Of a stretch of DNA of 64,000 nt, positions 36,117 through 46,923 are shown one piece after another. The position numbers and the translations under genes were made by a program. The notes under the pieces were generated by a model. It did not search any database. It saw only the letters and a list, made by a program, of their open reading frames with translations, and was not told where the DNA came from. Source of the stretch: Bradyrhizobium sp. PSBB068 (GTDB lineage: Bacteria > Pseudomonadota > Alphaproteobacteria > Rhizobiales > Xanthobacteraceae); the NCBI GenBank assembly GCA_016839165.1, contig CP069300.1, positions 434,001 through 498,000 on the forward strand, given 5' to 3'. Within the stretch, counting starts at the first letter, position 1. The number at the start of each line of letters is the position of its first letter.

Positions 36117-37043
36117 ATGGCGCCCCGCCTGTTCCTGTCCTCCGGCGACCTCGTTGCCGACCGCCGCTACGAGTTTGCGCGCGACCTGCAATTGAAGGGC
36201 GACCTGCCGGCCGCTGCCGAGCTGCTCGAACAGGCGATCGAGCTGGTGCCGAAATTTCCGTCGGCCTGGTACACGCTGGGCAAGATCCGCCTCGAGCTCG
36301 GGCAACGCGAGGCCGCGATTGCGGCCTTCCGCGCCGCGCGCGACGCCGATCCCGAGGACCGCCACGGCGCCGGCCTGCATTTGATGCAGCTCGGCATCGA
36401 GCCGGTCAGTTCGATGCCGCCCGGCTATGTGCGGACGCTGTTCGATCAATATGCGCCGCGCTTCGAGGCGGCACTGGTCGGCGATCTCGGCTATCGCGGC
36501 CCGGCGCTGCTGTTCAAGGCGGTGCTGTCGGTGCGCGCTGCCGCGAAGAAGCCGGCGTTCTTCAAGCGCGCGATCGATCTTGGCTGCGGCACCGGGCTCG
36601 CGGCCGGCGCATTCGCGCGGCATGTCGATCGCTTCATCGGGATCGACCTGTCGCCCCGCATGATCGACAAGGCGCGCGCCACCGGCCTCTACGCCGAGCT
36701 CGAGGTCGACGACATGCTCAACGGCATTGCCGGCAAGCCGGATGCCAGCGCCGAATTGATTCTCGCCGCGGATGCGATGGTCTATATCGCCGATCTCGCG
36801 CCCGTGCTCGCCGAGGCGAGGCGCGTGCTGGTCGCGGGCGGCGTGTTCGCGTTTACGACCGAGACCCATGACGGAGAGGGTGTCATCCTCGGCGAGGGGC
36901 TGCGCTACGCCCACAGCGCAGCCCATGTGCGGGCAACCGTTGCGGCCGCCGGGCTGACACTGGCGCTGCTCGACGATCTCTCCGCGCGCAACGAGGACAA
37001 CATCCCGGCACCTGGGCTTGTCGCAGTTGCCGTCAAGCCGTGA
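36117..37043 (+). CDS. TPR-containing class I SAM-dependent methyltransferase
   Basis: A 308-residue protein. Residues about 15-85 form TPR-like helices (FARDLQLKGDLPAAAELLEQAIELVP, AWYTLGKIRLELGQREAAIAAFRAA). Then comes a methyltransferase domain with the SAM-binding AIDLGCGTGLAAGAFARHVDRFIGIDLS and motif II-like LILAADAMVYIADLAPVLAEA. The ATG at 36117 has AAGAGA just before it. Substrate unknown. It lies divergent from the exonuclease and separates the two halves of the DNA-repair set. Confidence 0.87.
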   Translation: MAPRLFLSSGDLVADRRYEFARDLQLKGDLPAAAELLEQAIELVPKFPSAWYTLGKIRLELGQREAAIAAFRAARDADPEDRHGAGLHLMQLGIEPVSSMPPGYVRTLFDQYAPRFEAALVGDLGYRGPALLFKAVLSVRAAAKKPAFFKRAIDLGCGTGLAAGAFARHVDRFIGIDLSPRMIDKARATGLYAELEVDDMLNGIAGKPDASAELILAADAMVYIADLAPVLAEARRVLVAGGVFAFTTETHDGEGVILGEGLRYAHSAAHVRATVAAAGLTLALLDDLSARNEDNIPAPGLVAVAVKP

Positions 37044-37051
37044 CGTTCTTG

Positions 37052-37189
37052 ACCTTCTCCCCTTGTGGGAGAAGGTGGCGCGGATGCAATCCGCGCCGGA
37101 TGAGGGGTCTCTATCCGCGGAGACAGACCCCTCACCCGGCTTCGATGCTCTCGCATCGAAGCCACCCTCTCCCACAAGGGGAGAGGGTG
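37052..37189. repeat. Palindromic intergenic repeat (ACCTTCTCCC...GGGAGAGGGT family)
   Basis: A 138-nt element with outer inverted arms (CCTTCTCCCCTTGTGGGAGAAGG and CCCTCTCCCACAAGGGGAGAGGG) and inner hairpins such as GGCGCGGATGCAATCCGCGCC and GCTTCGATGCTCTCGCATCGAAGC. It lies between the methyltransferase and the substrate-binding protein genes and is the same family that has entered the ligase and helicase genes. Confidence 0.85.
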
Positions 37190-37331
37190 CATGTTCATGC
37201 ATCTCGCTCCCGAACTTGAGTCTACACGCTACGCATTTGCCGTGACGCGGCATTGCGTCGCGAAGCCGTGACTTCGTGCTTGCCCGGCGCTGGGCGGAAT
37301 GCGAGAGCTTTGCGCCTCAGGGAGAGACACA

Positions 37332-38558
37332 ATGAAAAAACATACGCGGCGCGAATTCGGCGCCACCGCATTGTCCGTGATCGCAGCGTCCGTGCTGCCG
37401 GCGCCGTTCGTCCGGGCCGCGGACAAGAAGTACGATCCGGGTGCAAGCGACACCGAGATCAAGCTCGGCCAGACCGTGCCGCATTCCGGCCCCGGCTCGC
37501 TCTATGGCGTGCTCGGCCGCGTCGGCGAAGCCTATTTCCAGATGCTGAACGACAAGGGCGGCATCAACGGCCGCAAAGTGAAGTTCCTCACCATGGACGA
37601 CGCCTACAGCGCGCCGAAATGCGTCGAGGCGACGCGCCGCCTGGTCGAGCAGGAGGAGGTGCTGGCGCTCTATGGCTCGCTCGGCACCGCGCCGCAGACC
37701 TCCGTGCACAAATATCTCAATTCCAAGGGCGTGCCGCAGTTGCTGCTCAATACCGGCGCCTCGAAGTGGAACGACCCGAAGAACTTCAAATGGACCATGG
37801 CGGGCCTGCCGCTCTATCCGACCGAGGCGCGCATCCTCGCCAAGCATGTCGTCAGTGTGAAGCCGAACGCCAAGATCGGCATCCTCTACCAGAACGACGA
37901 TTTCGGCCGTGACTTCCTCGGTCCGTTCAAGAAGGTGCTGACTGACGCCGGCGGCAAGGCCCAGGTGATCATGGAGCAGACCTACGATCTCACCGATCCG
38001 ACGGTCGATTCCCAGCTGATCAATCTGTCGAAGTCGGGCGCCGACGTGTTCTACAACATCACCACAGGCAAGGCGACGTCGCAGTCGATCCGCAAGGTGG
38101 CCGAGCTCGGCTGGAAGCCGTTGCAGCTGTTGTCGGCGGGCTCGACCGGCCGCTCGATCCTGAGCGCCGCGGGGCTGGAGAACGCCAAGGACATCGTCGC
38201 CATCCGCTACAACAAGGAAGTCGGCGTGCCGCGTTACGAGAAGGATGCTGATGTGATGGCGTTCGAGGAGCTGCGCAAGAAGTACCTGCCGAACGTCGAT
38301 CCTGACAACACCATCGCCTTCGCCGGCTACGGCCAGGCGGCGACGATGGGCGAAATCCTGCGCCGCTGCGGCGACGATCTGACCCGCGCCAACGTGCTGA
38401 AGCACGCCACCACGCTGGCCGGCTTCCACTCGCCCTATTTCCTCGATGGCATCAATTACAGCTACACGCCCGACGACTACACGCCGATGAAGACGCTCTA
38501 CATCTCGATCTTCAACGGCAAGGACTGGGACCTCGCCGGCGAGCCGATGACGGAGTAG
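37332..38558 (+). CDS. ABC transporter substrate-binding protein, branched-chain amino acid/amide type (LivK-like)
   Basis: A 408-residue periplasmic binding protein. A twin-arginine-like leader (MKKHTRREFGATALSVIAASVLPAPFVRA) precedes the binding domain, which has IKLGQTVPHSGPGSLYGVLGRVGEAYFQMLNDKGGINGRKV and IGILYQNDDFGRDFLGPFKK, both typical of the family. GGGAGAGA precedes the ATG at 37332. No LivHMGF genes are adjacent, so it is an orphan receptor for an unknown ligand, possibly an aromatic acid. Palindromic repeats flank it on both sides. Confidence 0.92.
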   Translation: MKKHTRREFGATALSVIAASVLPAPFVRAADKKYDPGASDTEIKLGQTVPHSGPGSLYGVLGRVGEAYFQMLNDKGGINGRKVKFLTMDDAYSAPKCVEATRRLVEQEEVLALYGSLGTAPQTSVHKYLNSKGVPQLLLNTGASKWNDPKNFKWTMAGLPLYPTEARILAKHVVSVKPNAKIGILYQNDDFGRDFLGPFKKVLTDAGGKAQVIMEQTYDLTDPTVDSQLINLSKSGADVFYNITTGKATSQSIRKVAELGWKPLQLLSAGSTGRSILSAAGLENAKDIVAIRYNKEVGVPRYEKDADVMAFEELRKKYLPNVDPDNTIAFAGYGQAATMGEILRRCGDDLTRANVLKHATTLAGFHSPYFLDGINYSYTPDDYTPMKTLYISIFNGKDWDLAGEPMTE

Positions 38559-38578
38559 GGGGCGCAGACGCCCCCATC

Positions 38579-38664
38579 CCGTCATTGCGAGCGAAGCGAA
38601 GCAATCCATCGATCCATTCGGGGAAAGATGGATTGCTTCGTCGCTTTGCTCCTCGCAATGACGG
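38579..38664. repeat. Palindromic intergenic repeat (CCGTCATTGCGAG...CTCGCAATGACGG family)
   Basis: An 86-nt element with perfect inverted ends CCGTCATTGCGAG and CTCGCAATGACGG and a GCAATCCATC...GATGGATTGC stem. It is a well-populated type in Bradyrhizobium and may act as a transcript end after the substrate-binding protein gene. Confidence 0.85.
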
Positions 38665-38762
38665 TCGAGTTGGGGGTGGCGGAGGCGAACATCCCCCTTG
38701 CCATCTGCTGCCATTTCCGTCCCGCCCTCGACGAAGCCGCCTGAACCGCCTACCTCTTGGGC

Positions 38763-41477
38763 GTGTCGACGCTCGATCTCTTTTCCGTCCCGCCGTCGGA
38801 AACGGCCGATCTCTTGCCGCGCCAGTTTCGCGACTGGTTCGCCTCACGCGGCTGGTCGCCGCGCGAGCATCAGCTTGCGCTGCTGGCGAAAGCACGCGAG
38901 GAGCGTTCGGCGCTGCTGATCGCGCCCACGGGTGCCGGCAAGACGCTGGCGGGGTTCTTGCCGACGCTGGTGGAGCTGAGCGGTGAAGCGAGCGCAACGA
39001 CTCTACACGCACAAACTCGATCGCCACCTCCCCCCTTGCGGGAGAGGGGTATGCCGCTTGTTCCGAACGATACGGCTTACCCCTCTCCCCAACCCTCCCC
39101 CGCAAGGAGGGAGGGAGCCCTACCAGCGAGCGCTGCGGAGCCAAGAAGAAGCCTCGTCTCCACCGGCCGCGGGGTTCGCCGCAGCGGCGGGCTGCACACG
39201 CTCTACATCTCGCCGCTGAAGGCGCTTGCGGTCGATATCGCGCGCAATCTGGAGACGCCGGTTGCCGAGATGGGCCTGCCGATCCGGATCGAGACCCGCA
39301 CCGGCGATACGCCGGTGTCGCGACGGCAGCGGCAGCGGCGCTATCCGCCTGATATCCTGCTCACCACGCCGGAGCAGTTGGCGCTGCTGCTGGCGTCCGA
39401 CGACGCGCCGTTCCTGTTCTCGTCGCTGAAGCGCATCGTGCTCGACGAGCTGCACGCGCTGGTCACCTCCAAGCGCGGCGATCTGCTGTCGCTCGGCCTG
39501 GCGCGGCTCTGGACCATCGCGCCACAGGCGCGTGCCATCGGCCTCTCGGCAACCGTAGCCGAGCCCGAGCAACTCGCGCGCTTCCTGGTGCCGCAGCCGG
39601 GCGGCGCGAGCGCATCCGCCGACGTCGTCACTGCCGGCGGTGCCGCGCCGCCGGTGGTCGAGATGCTCGACACGCGCGAGCGGCTGCCGTGGTCCGGCCA
39701 CAGCGCGCGGCACGCGCTGCCCGAGGTCTATGAGCTGATCAAGCGCAACAAGACCACGCTGGTGTTCGTCAACACCCGCAGCCAGGCCGAGATGCTGTTC
39801 CAGGACCTCTGGCGGATGAACGACGATGGGCTCGCGATCGCGCTGCATCACGGCTCGCTCGACGTCGCGCAGCGCCGCAAGGTCGAAGACGCGATGGCTG
39901 CGGGAAAACTGCGCGGCGTGGTCTGTACCTCCTCGCTGGATCTCGGCGTCGACTGGGGCGATGTCGACCTCGTCATCAATATCGGCGCGCCCAAGGGATC
40001 GTCGCGGCTGATGCAGCGGATCGGTCGCGCCAACCACCGCTTCGACGAGGCTTCGCGCGCCGTGCTGGTGCCGGCCAACCGGTTCGAGGTGCTGGAATGT
40101 CGTGTCGCGATCGATGCCATCGCCGAGAATGCGCAGGACACGCCGCCGTTGCGCCTAGGTGCGCTCGACGTGCTGGCCCAGCACGTGCTCGGCTGCGCCT
40201 GCGGCAAGCCGTTCCTGTCCGACGAACTCTACGATGAGGTCAGGACCGCGGCACCCTACGCATCGCTGTCGCGGACCGATTTTGACGACGTCGTCGATTT
40301 CGTCGCGACCGGAGGCTACGCGCTGAAGACCTATGAGCGTTTCGCGCGGATCAAGCAGGACAAGCAGGGCCGCTGGCGCGTCACCAATCCCAAGGTACGG
40401 CAGAGCTACCGCCTTAACGTCGGCACCATCGTCGAGGAGACGATGCTGAAGGTGCGGCTAGTGCGCTCGCGCGCCGGCGGAACCGGGTCGACCGGCGCGA
40501 TCGCGCGCGGCGGCCGGATGCTCGGTGAGATCGAGGAGGTCTTCATCGAGGGCCTGGTGCCCGGCGACACTTTTGTCTTTGGCGGTGAGGTGGTGCGCTA
40601 CGAGGCCTTGGTCGAGGATCAGGTCTACGTCTCTCGCGCCAATGACAAGGACGCAAAAGTGCCGTCCTATATGGGCGGCAAGTTCCCGCTCTCGACCTAT
40701 CTCGCCGAACGCGTGCGCAAGCTGCTCGACAACAGCCGGGCGTGGAACGGATTGCCGGACCAGGTGCATGACTGGCTGTCGCTGCAGCGGAAATTCTCCC
40801 GCGTGCCCGCGGTGCGCGAGCTGCTGGTGGAAACCTTTCCGCGCGGCGGCAGTCATTATCTCGTCTGCTATCCGTTCGAGGGGCGGCTCGCGCACCAGAC
40901 GCTCGGCATGCTGCTGACGCGCAGGCTGGAGCGCGCCCGCGCCCGTCCACTCGGCTTCGTCGCCAACGAATACGCGCTCGCGGTCTGGGGTGTCGGTGAT
41001 CTCTCCTTCATGATCCGGCATGGCAAGCTCGACCTCAACGCGCTGTTCGATCCCGACATGCTCGGCGACGACCTCGAGGCGTGGCTTGCGGAATCCGCCT
41101 TGATGAAGCGCACCTTCCGCAACTGCGCGATCATCTCCGGCCTGATCGCGCGCCGCTTCACCGACGAGGAGAAGTCGCGCCGCCAGGTGCTATTCTCGAC
41201 CGATTTGATCTACGACGTGCTGCGCAAGCACCAGGCCGACCACGTGCTGCTGCGTGCCGCGCGTGGCGATGCCGCCACGGGATTGCTCGACCTTCGCCGT
41301 CTTGGCGACATGCTGTCGCGCATCCAGGGCCGAATCACCCACAAGGATCTCGACCACGTTTCCCCGCTTGCCGTCCCCGCGCTGCTGGAAATCGGCCGCG
41401 AGTCAGTTTATGGCGAAGCATCCGACGAGCTTCTGGCCGAGGCGGCCGAGGAACTCGTGCGGGAGGCGACAACCTAA
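38763..41477 (+). CDS. Ligase-associated DEXH-box (Lhr-like) DNA helicase, with an in-frame repeat insertion
   Basis: A superfamily 2 helicase of about 904 residues (Lhr-core type). Walker A is LIAPTGAGKTLAGF and the DEXH box is VLDELHAL. Others are IGLSATVAEPEQ, TTLVFVNTRSQAEMLFQ, LDLGVDWGDVDLVINIGAPKGSSRLMQRIGRANHR, and the Lhr-specific C-terminal domains. Between FLPTLVELSG and GLHTLYISPLKAL about 70 extra residues, including YPSPQPSPARREG, coincide with a palindromic repeat (39025-39122). The frame is intact. The start is probably the GTG at 38763. PdeM follows 24 nt downstream. It partners the ligase and exonuclease on the opposite strand. Confidence 0.92.
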   Translation: MSTLDLFSVPPSETADLLPRQFRDWFASRGWSPREHQLALLAKAREERSALLIAPTGAGKTLAGFLPTLVELSGEASATTLHAQTRSPPPPLRERGMPLVPNDTAYPSPQPSPARREGALPASAAEPRRSLVSTGRGVRRSGGLHTLYISPLKALAVDIARNLETPVAEMGLPIRIETRTGDTPVSRRQRQRRYPPDILLTTPEQLALLLASDDAPFLFSSLKRIVLDELHALVTSKRGDLLSLGLARLWTIAPQARAIGLSATVAEPEQLARFLVPQPGGASASADVVTAGGAAPPVVEMLDTRERLPWSGHSARHALPEVYELIKRNKTTLVFVNTRSQAEMLFQDLWRMNDDGLAIALHHGSLDVAQRRKVEDAMAAGKLRGVVCTSSLDLGVDWGDVDLVINIGAPKGSSRLMQRIGRANHRFDEASRAVLVPANRFEVLECRVAIDAIAENAQDTPPLRLGALDVLAQHVLGCACGKPFLSDELYDEVRTAAPYASLSRTDFDDVVDFVATGGYALKTYERFARIKQDKQGRWRVTNPKVRQSYRLNVGTIVEETMLKVRLVRSRAGGTGSTGAIARGGRMLGEIEEVFIEGLVPGDTFVFGGEVVRYEALVEDQVYVSRANDKDAKVPSYMGGKFPLSTYLAERVRKLLDNSRAWNGLPDQVHDWLSLQRKFSRVPAVRELLVETFPRGGSHYLVCYPFEGRLAHQTLGMLLTRRLERARARPLGFVANEYALAVWGVGDLSFMIRHGKLDLNALFDPDMLGDDLEAWLAESALMKRTFRNCAIISGLIARRFTDEEKSRRQVLFSTDLIYDVLRKHQADHVLLRAARGDAATGLLDLRRLGDMLSRIQGRITHKDLDHVSPLAVPALLEIGRESVYGEASDELLAEAAEELVREATT
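39025..39122. repeat. Palindromic repeat element inside the helicase coding sequence
   Basis: Inverted arms CACCTCCCCCCTTGCGGGAG-AGGGGTA (39025-39052) and TTACCCCTCTCCCC...CGCAAGGAGGGAGGGAG (about 39077-39119). The right arm closely matches the arms of the element in the ligase gene. It is read in frame and without stops in the helicase, between helicase motifs I and Ia. Confidence 0.8.
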
Positions 41478-41501
41478 CGCTGATGCTGTGAGGAACAGGA
41501 C

Positions 41502-42212
41502 GTGACGGCAAGCGCGCCAGCTTTGCGAGACGGTGACGACATGCGCGCTTCGAGGGTCATGGTGGCGGATGTCGGCTTTGTGGCGGATTTTTCCGGCGCG
41601 CTGTTCTGGGAAGAACAGCGCCTGCTCGTGGTGTCAGACCTGCATTTGGAAAAAGGCTCGAGCTTCGCTGCCCGCGGCGTTTTGCTGCCGCCCTACGACA
41701 CGGTGGCGACGCTGAGCCGGCTTGCCGCCGTGATCGCGCGGCACGATCCACGGCAGGTGATCGCGCTCGGTGACAGTTTTCACGATCGCGAGGCGCATGA
41801 ACGTCTCTCCGGGGCCGACCGCGAGGCGCTCGCGGCATTGCAAATGCGGCGCAACTGGATCTGGATCGCCGGCAATCACGATCCGGCGCTGCCGTCCAAT
41901 CTCGGCGGCGTGGTCGCGACCGAAGTCGCAATCGGCCCGATCGTGTTCCGCCACGAGCCGACCGGCGCGAGCGGCGAGATCGCCGGGCACCTGCATCCCA
42001 AGGCGCGGGTGCCGACCCGCGGTCGCTCGATCGAGCGGCGCTGTTTTGCCAGCGACGGCGAGCGCGCGGTGATGCCGGCGTTCGGCGCCTACACCGGGGG
42101 CCTCAGCATCCGCGACGCGGCGTTCGCACGGATTTTCGGATCGCCCGGCTTCATGGCCCATGTGCTGGGCGACAATCGCGTCCACGCATTCGCAGCGTCG
42201 CGGTGCTCCTAG
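41502..42212 (+). CDS. pdeM: Ligase-associated DNA damage response endonuclease PdeM
   Basis: A 236-residue calcineurin-like metallophosphoesterase. The metal-site motifs are all present: VVSDLHLEKGSSFAARG, ALGDSFHD, IAGNHDP and GHLHPKARV. The GTG at 41502 follows GAGGAACAGGA. The helicase stop is 24 nt upstream, so the two are an operon. In this family the enzyme is the nuclease/phosphoesterase member of the ligase-Lhr-exonuclease-PdeM set. Confidence 0.93.
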   Translation: MTASAPALRDGDDMRASRVMVADVGFVADFSGALFWEEQRLLVVSDLHLEKGSSFAARGVLLPPYDTVATLSRLAAVIARHDPRQVIALGDSFHDREAHERLSGADREALAALQMRRNWIWIAGNHDPALPSNLGGVVATEVAIGPIVFRHEPTGASGEIAGHLHPKARVPTRGRSIERRCFASDGERAVMPAFGAYTGGLSIRDAAFARIFGSPGFMAHVLGDNRVHAFAASRCS

Positions 42213-42220
42213 ATTCGCAT

Positions 42221-42323
42221 CGTCATTCCGGGGCTCGCGAAGCGAGAGCCCGGAATCCATTGAGCCGCATCATTCGTGAATGAATGGATTCCGGGCTCGT
42301 GCTTCGCACGCCCCGGAATGACG
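42221..42323. repeat. Palindromic intergenic repeat (CGTCATTCCGG...CCGGAATGACG family)
   Basis: A 103-nt element with exact inverted ends and GGGCTCGCGAAGCGAGAGCCCGG and CTCGTGCTTCGCACG hairpins. It is closely similar to 14155-14259. It lies between the convergent PdeM and LysR genes. Confidence 0.85.
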
Positions 42324-42333
42324 GATAAATACC

Positions 42334-43197
42334 CTAAGCCGCCTTTGCCTGCACACTCTCGCAATACTCGGCGAGCCGGTCGGCCAGCCGCAACGTCGCG
42401 GGGCGGGCCTCGGGGGCGGCGACGAGGGCGACTTCGGTGCGCTCGATCGGCGCAAAACCGTCCTTGGCGGTCAGCACGCGGTGCTCGGCCTGGATCGACA
42501 TTTCCGAGAGAATGCTCAAGCCCAGCCCCGCAGCGACCGCGGCCTGGATGCCGGCCAGGCTGGAGGAGGTGTAGGCCATGTGCCAGTTGCGGCCGGCGCG
42601 CTCTAGCGCATGGATGGCGTGGGCGCGGTACAGGCAGCCCGAGCCGAAGCCGATCAGCGGCACCGAGCCGGCCGTGGTGTCGCGCGGATGGCTCTTGCTG
42701 GTGACCCAATGCACGCGTTCCGGCCACACCGCGATGCCGGCTTTCTCGCTGGCAGCGCGCTTGATCAGCGCCAGATCGAGATCGCCGCGCTCGAGATCGC
42801 GGTAGAGATACAGGCTCTGGCCGGAGCGCACGTCGAGCCGCAAATTCGGATGGCTGCGCGCGAACGTCGCAAGCAGTCTCGTCAAGCGGTAGGCGGCAAA
42901 GTCCTCGGTGATGCCGATCCGGATCGCGCCCTCGCTGCCGGGGCGCGAGAGCACGTCGCGGGCCTCCTCCGCGAGCGACAGCAGTCGCCGCGCATAGGTC
43001 AACAGCCGTTCGCCGGCCTCGGTCGGGGTGACGTCCTTGCCGCTGCGGATCAACAGCGGCTGGCCGACGTCCTCCTCCAGGCGCTTGATCTGCTGGCTCA
43101 CCGTCGATTGCGTGCGGTGGACGCGCTCACCGGCGCGGGTGAAGCCGCCGGCATCGACCACCGAGACGAAACTGCGCAACAGCTCCAGGTCGAGCAT
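42334..43197 (-). CDS. LysR-family transcriptional regulator
   Basis: An intact 287-residue LysR protein: MLDLELLRSFVSVVDAGGFTRAGERVHRTQSTVSQQIKRLEEDVGQPLL is the helix-turn-helix, followed by an effector domain beginning GAIRIGITEDFAAYRL. GGAG eight nt before the ATG at 43197 supports that start; an ATG at 43209 is also open. It is divergent from the DMT exporter gene, with about 107 nt between starts, so that gene is its likely target along with its own promoter. Confidence 0.93.
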   Translation of the reverse strand: MLDLELLRSFVSVVDAGGFTRAGERVHRTQSTVSQQIKRLEEDVGQPLLIRSGKDVTPTEAGERLLTYARRLLSLAEEARDVLSRPGSEGAIRIGITEDFAAYRLTRLLATFARSHPNLRLDVRSGQSLYLYRDLERGDLDLALIKRAASEKAGIAVWPERVHWVTSKSHPRDTTAGSVPLIGFGSGCLYRAHAIHALERAGRNWHMAYTSSSLAGIQAAVAAGLGLSILSEMSIQAEHRVLTAKDGFAPIERTEVALVAAPEARPATLRLADRLAEYCESVQAKAA

Positions 43198-43304
43198 CGC
43201 AGGCTCCATTCATAAATCCACTGGAAGCCAGTCTATCATTTAATTTCCAAATATCAACGCGACGGCCTAGATCATGGGCGATGGAGAAATTCCAGGAGAA
43301 ATCC

Positions 43305-44249
43305 ATGTCCGCCGCATCTTCGATCGCCGTCCCTCGCGTCCGCTTCAACACCCTGCCGCTGCTGATCGCGCTGTTCTGCCTGCTCTGGAGCTTCGCCTTC
43401 GTCGCCGGCAAGGTCGGCGTCACCGATTGCCCGCCGCTGATCCTGCTCGCCGCGCGATTTTCGCTGGCCGGCATCCTGATCTTGGCGGTCTCGCTGCTGC
43501 GCCGGGACGCATGGGATCTGACGTGGCGCGATGCCGTCGTGTTCGCCGTGCTCGGCGTCGCCAACAACGCGCTCTATCTCGGTCTCGGCTACACTGGTCT
43601 GAAGACGGTCTCTGCCGGTCTCGGCACGCTGATCGTGTCGGCCAATCCGGTGTTCACCGCGGTGCTGGCGGCGCTGTTACTCGGCGAGGCGCTGACCTGG
43701 CGCAAGGTCGCCGGCCTGCTGCTCGGAATCGCCGGCGTCGCCTTCATCGTCTGGCATCGCATGTCGATCGGATCAGACAGTCCGCACGGCGTCCTGTTCA
43801 CGCTGGCTTCGCTCGCCTCGATCGTCGCGGGCACTATCCTGTTCAAGCTGCTCGCGCCCAAGGGCAATTTGTGGATCGGCAACGGCATCCAGAACATTGC
43901 CGGGGGCCTTGCGGTGATGCCGTTCGCCTTCGCGTTTTCCAGCGTAGGTGACATCGTGCCGAGCGCCCGGCTCGCCGGCGCCTTCGCCTTCCTGGTGCTC
44001 GGCGGCTCGATCCTCGGCTACGTGATCTGGTTTCATCTGCTGAAGGTGTGCGGCGCCACCGCTGCCAGCGCCTATCACTTCCTGATGCCGCCGCTCGGCA
44101 TGCTGTTCGCCTACCTCGTGCTCGGCGAGCATGTCGAATTCCGCGATCTGCTCGGCATCGTTCCGGTCGCGCTCGGCATCTATCTGGTGACCCGCCCCGC
44201 CGCGGCTGTCCCCAGCGCCTCCTTCAAGTCGGGGTCGCCACGGCCATAG
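43305..44249 (+). CDS. DMT-superfamily (EamA) transporter
   Basis: A 314-residue inner-membrane protein with ten hydrophobic segments in two EamA repeats. The first opens LPLLIALFCLLWSFAFVAGKVGV and LILLAARFSLAGILILAVSLL; the second-repeat landmarks are ILGYVIWFHLLKVCGATAAS and MPPLGMLFAYLVLGE. AGGAG sits 7 nt before the ATG at 43305. It is an exporter of amino acids or metabolites, probably controlled by the divergent LysR protein. Confidence 0.93.
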   Translation: MSAASSIAVPRVRFNTLPLLIALFCLLWSFAFVAGKVGVTDCPPLILLAARFSLAGILILAVSLLRRDAWDLTWRDAVVFAVLGVANNALYLGLGYTGLKTVSAGLGTLIVSANPVFTAVLAALLLGEALTWRKVAGLLLGIAGVAFIVWHRMSIGSDSPHGVLFTLASLASIVAGTILFKLLAPKGNLWIGNGIQNIAGGLAVMPFAFAFSSVGDIVPSARLAGAFAFLVLGGSILGYVIWFHLLKVCGATAASAYHFLMPPLGMLFAYLVLGEHVEFRDLLGIVPVALGIYLVTRPAAAVPSASFKSGSPRP

Positions 44250-44314
44250 AGGCTTGGGTTTCGCCGCAGGAACCAGGCGGTATCCGGCTCGTTGTCAGAC
44301 GCTGGAACTGGGAC

Positions 44315-45642
44315 ATGACGCGGCAAGGGACGATCTCGCACCACGACCAAGATGACGATGCGCCGGCGGAAAAGCCTCGGCGCCAGCCGTCCAGCTTCAG
44401 CCGCATCTTCAAGGCGCTCGGCCCCGGCCTGATCACCGGGGCCTCCGATGACGACCCGTCCGGTATCGGCACCTACAGCCAGGCCGGCGCGCAGCTCGGC
44501 TATGGCATCGGCTGGACCATGCTGCTGACCTTCCCGCTGATGAGCGCGATCCAGGAGATTTCGGCGCGGCTCGGCCGTGTCAGCGGGCACGGAATTGCGG
44601 GCAATGTCTGCAGGCACTATCCCGGCTGGCTCCTCGCTATGGTGGTGACGCTGCTGTTCATCGCCAACACCGTCAACATCGCCGCCGACCTGTCGGCGAT
44701 GGCGGACGCAACCAGGTTACTGATCGGCGGTCCGGCCATCCTCTATGTCGTGCTGTTCGGCGTGACGTCGGTGGTCGCTCAGATATTCATGAATTACCAC
44801 CGCTACGTCGGCGTCCTGAAATGGCTGACGCTCAGTCTGTTCGCCTATGTCGCGGCGCTCGCCTTTGCCCAGGTGTCGTGGACACAGGTGCTGGCCGGCG
44901 TGGTGCTGCCGCGCGTCACCTGGAGCGCGGACTATTTCACGACCATCGTCGCGATCCTCGGCACCACGATCTCGCCCTATCTGTTTTTCTGGCAGGCTTC
45001 GCAGGAGGCCGAGGAGCAGCGGGTCGATCCCGACAAGCATCCGCTGATCAAGCGGCACTACGGCGCGCAGCGCGAATTCTCGCGCATCCGCGCCGACACC
45101 ATCACTGGCATGGCATTTTCCAACCTGATCGCGCTGTCGATCATCGTCACTGCCGCGGCCACGCTGCATGTGGCCGGCAAGACCGACATCCAGACCTCGG
45201 CGCAGGCCGCCGAGGCGTTACGCCCGATCGCCGGACCCTTTGCCGAGGTGATCTTCGCGCTCGGCATCGTTGGCACTGGCCTGCTGGCGATCCCGGTGCT
45301 TGCGGGAGCGACGGCCTATGCGGTCAGCGAGGGACGTCGATGGCCGGTCGGGCTGGCACGCAAGCCGAAGGAGGCGATCGCGTTCTATTCGGTGCTGGCG
45401 CTGTCGGGCGGCATCGGCATCGCGCTCAACTTCACACCGATCGATCCGATCTCGGCGCTGTACTGGAGCGCAGTCGTCAACGGCGTGCTCGCCGTGCCCG
45501 TGATGGTGCTACTGATGGTCATGGCACGCCGCAGGGAAGTGATGGGAGGCTTCGTGATCGGCGGGTGGCTGTACTGGCTCGGCTGGCTCTCCACGGCTGC
45601 GATGGCGCTCAGCGTGATCGCGATGGGGATCGGGTTTCTCCT

Positions 45643-45646
<4 letters not shown>
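44315..45646 (+). CDS. NRAMP-family related divalent metal transporter with altered metal-site motifs
   Basis: A 443-residue membrane protein with about eleven hydrophobic segments and a polar His/Asp-rich N-terminus (SHHDQDDD). The NRAMP fold is clear, but helix 1 reads GASDDDPSGIGTY instead of the canonical DPGN, and helix 6 reads GTTISPYLFFWQASQE where classical transporters have MPH. The Met that favours transition metals is thus replaced, implying other selectivity. ATG at 44315. The frame extends upstream into the DMT gene, so initiation close to that stop (66 nt away) suggests co-transcription. The 3' end touches the Lrp remnant on the opposite strand. Confidence 0.87.
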
Positions 45647-46919
<1,273 letters not shown>

Positions 46920-46923
<4 letters not shown>

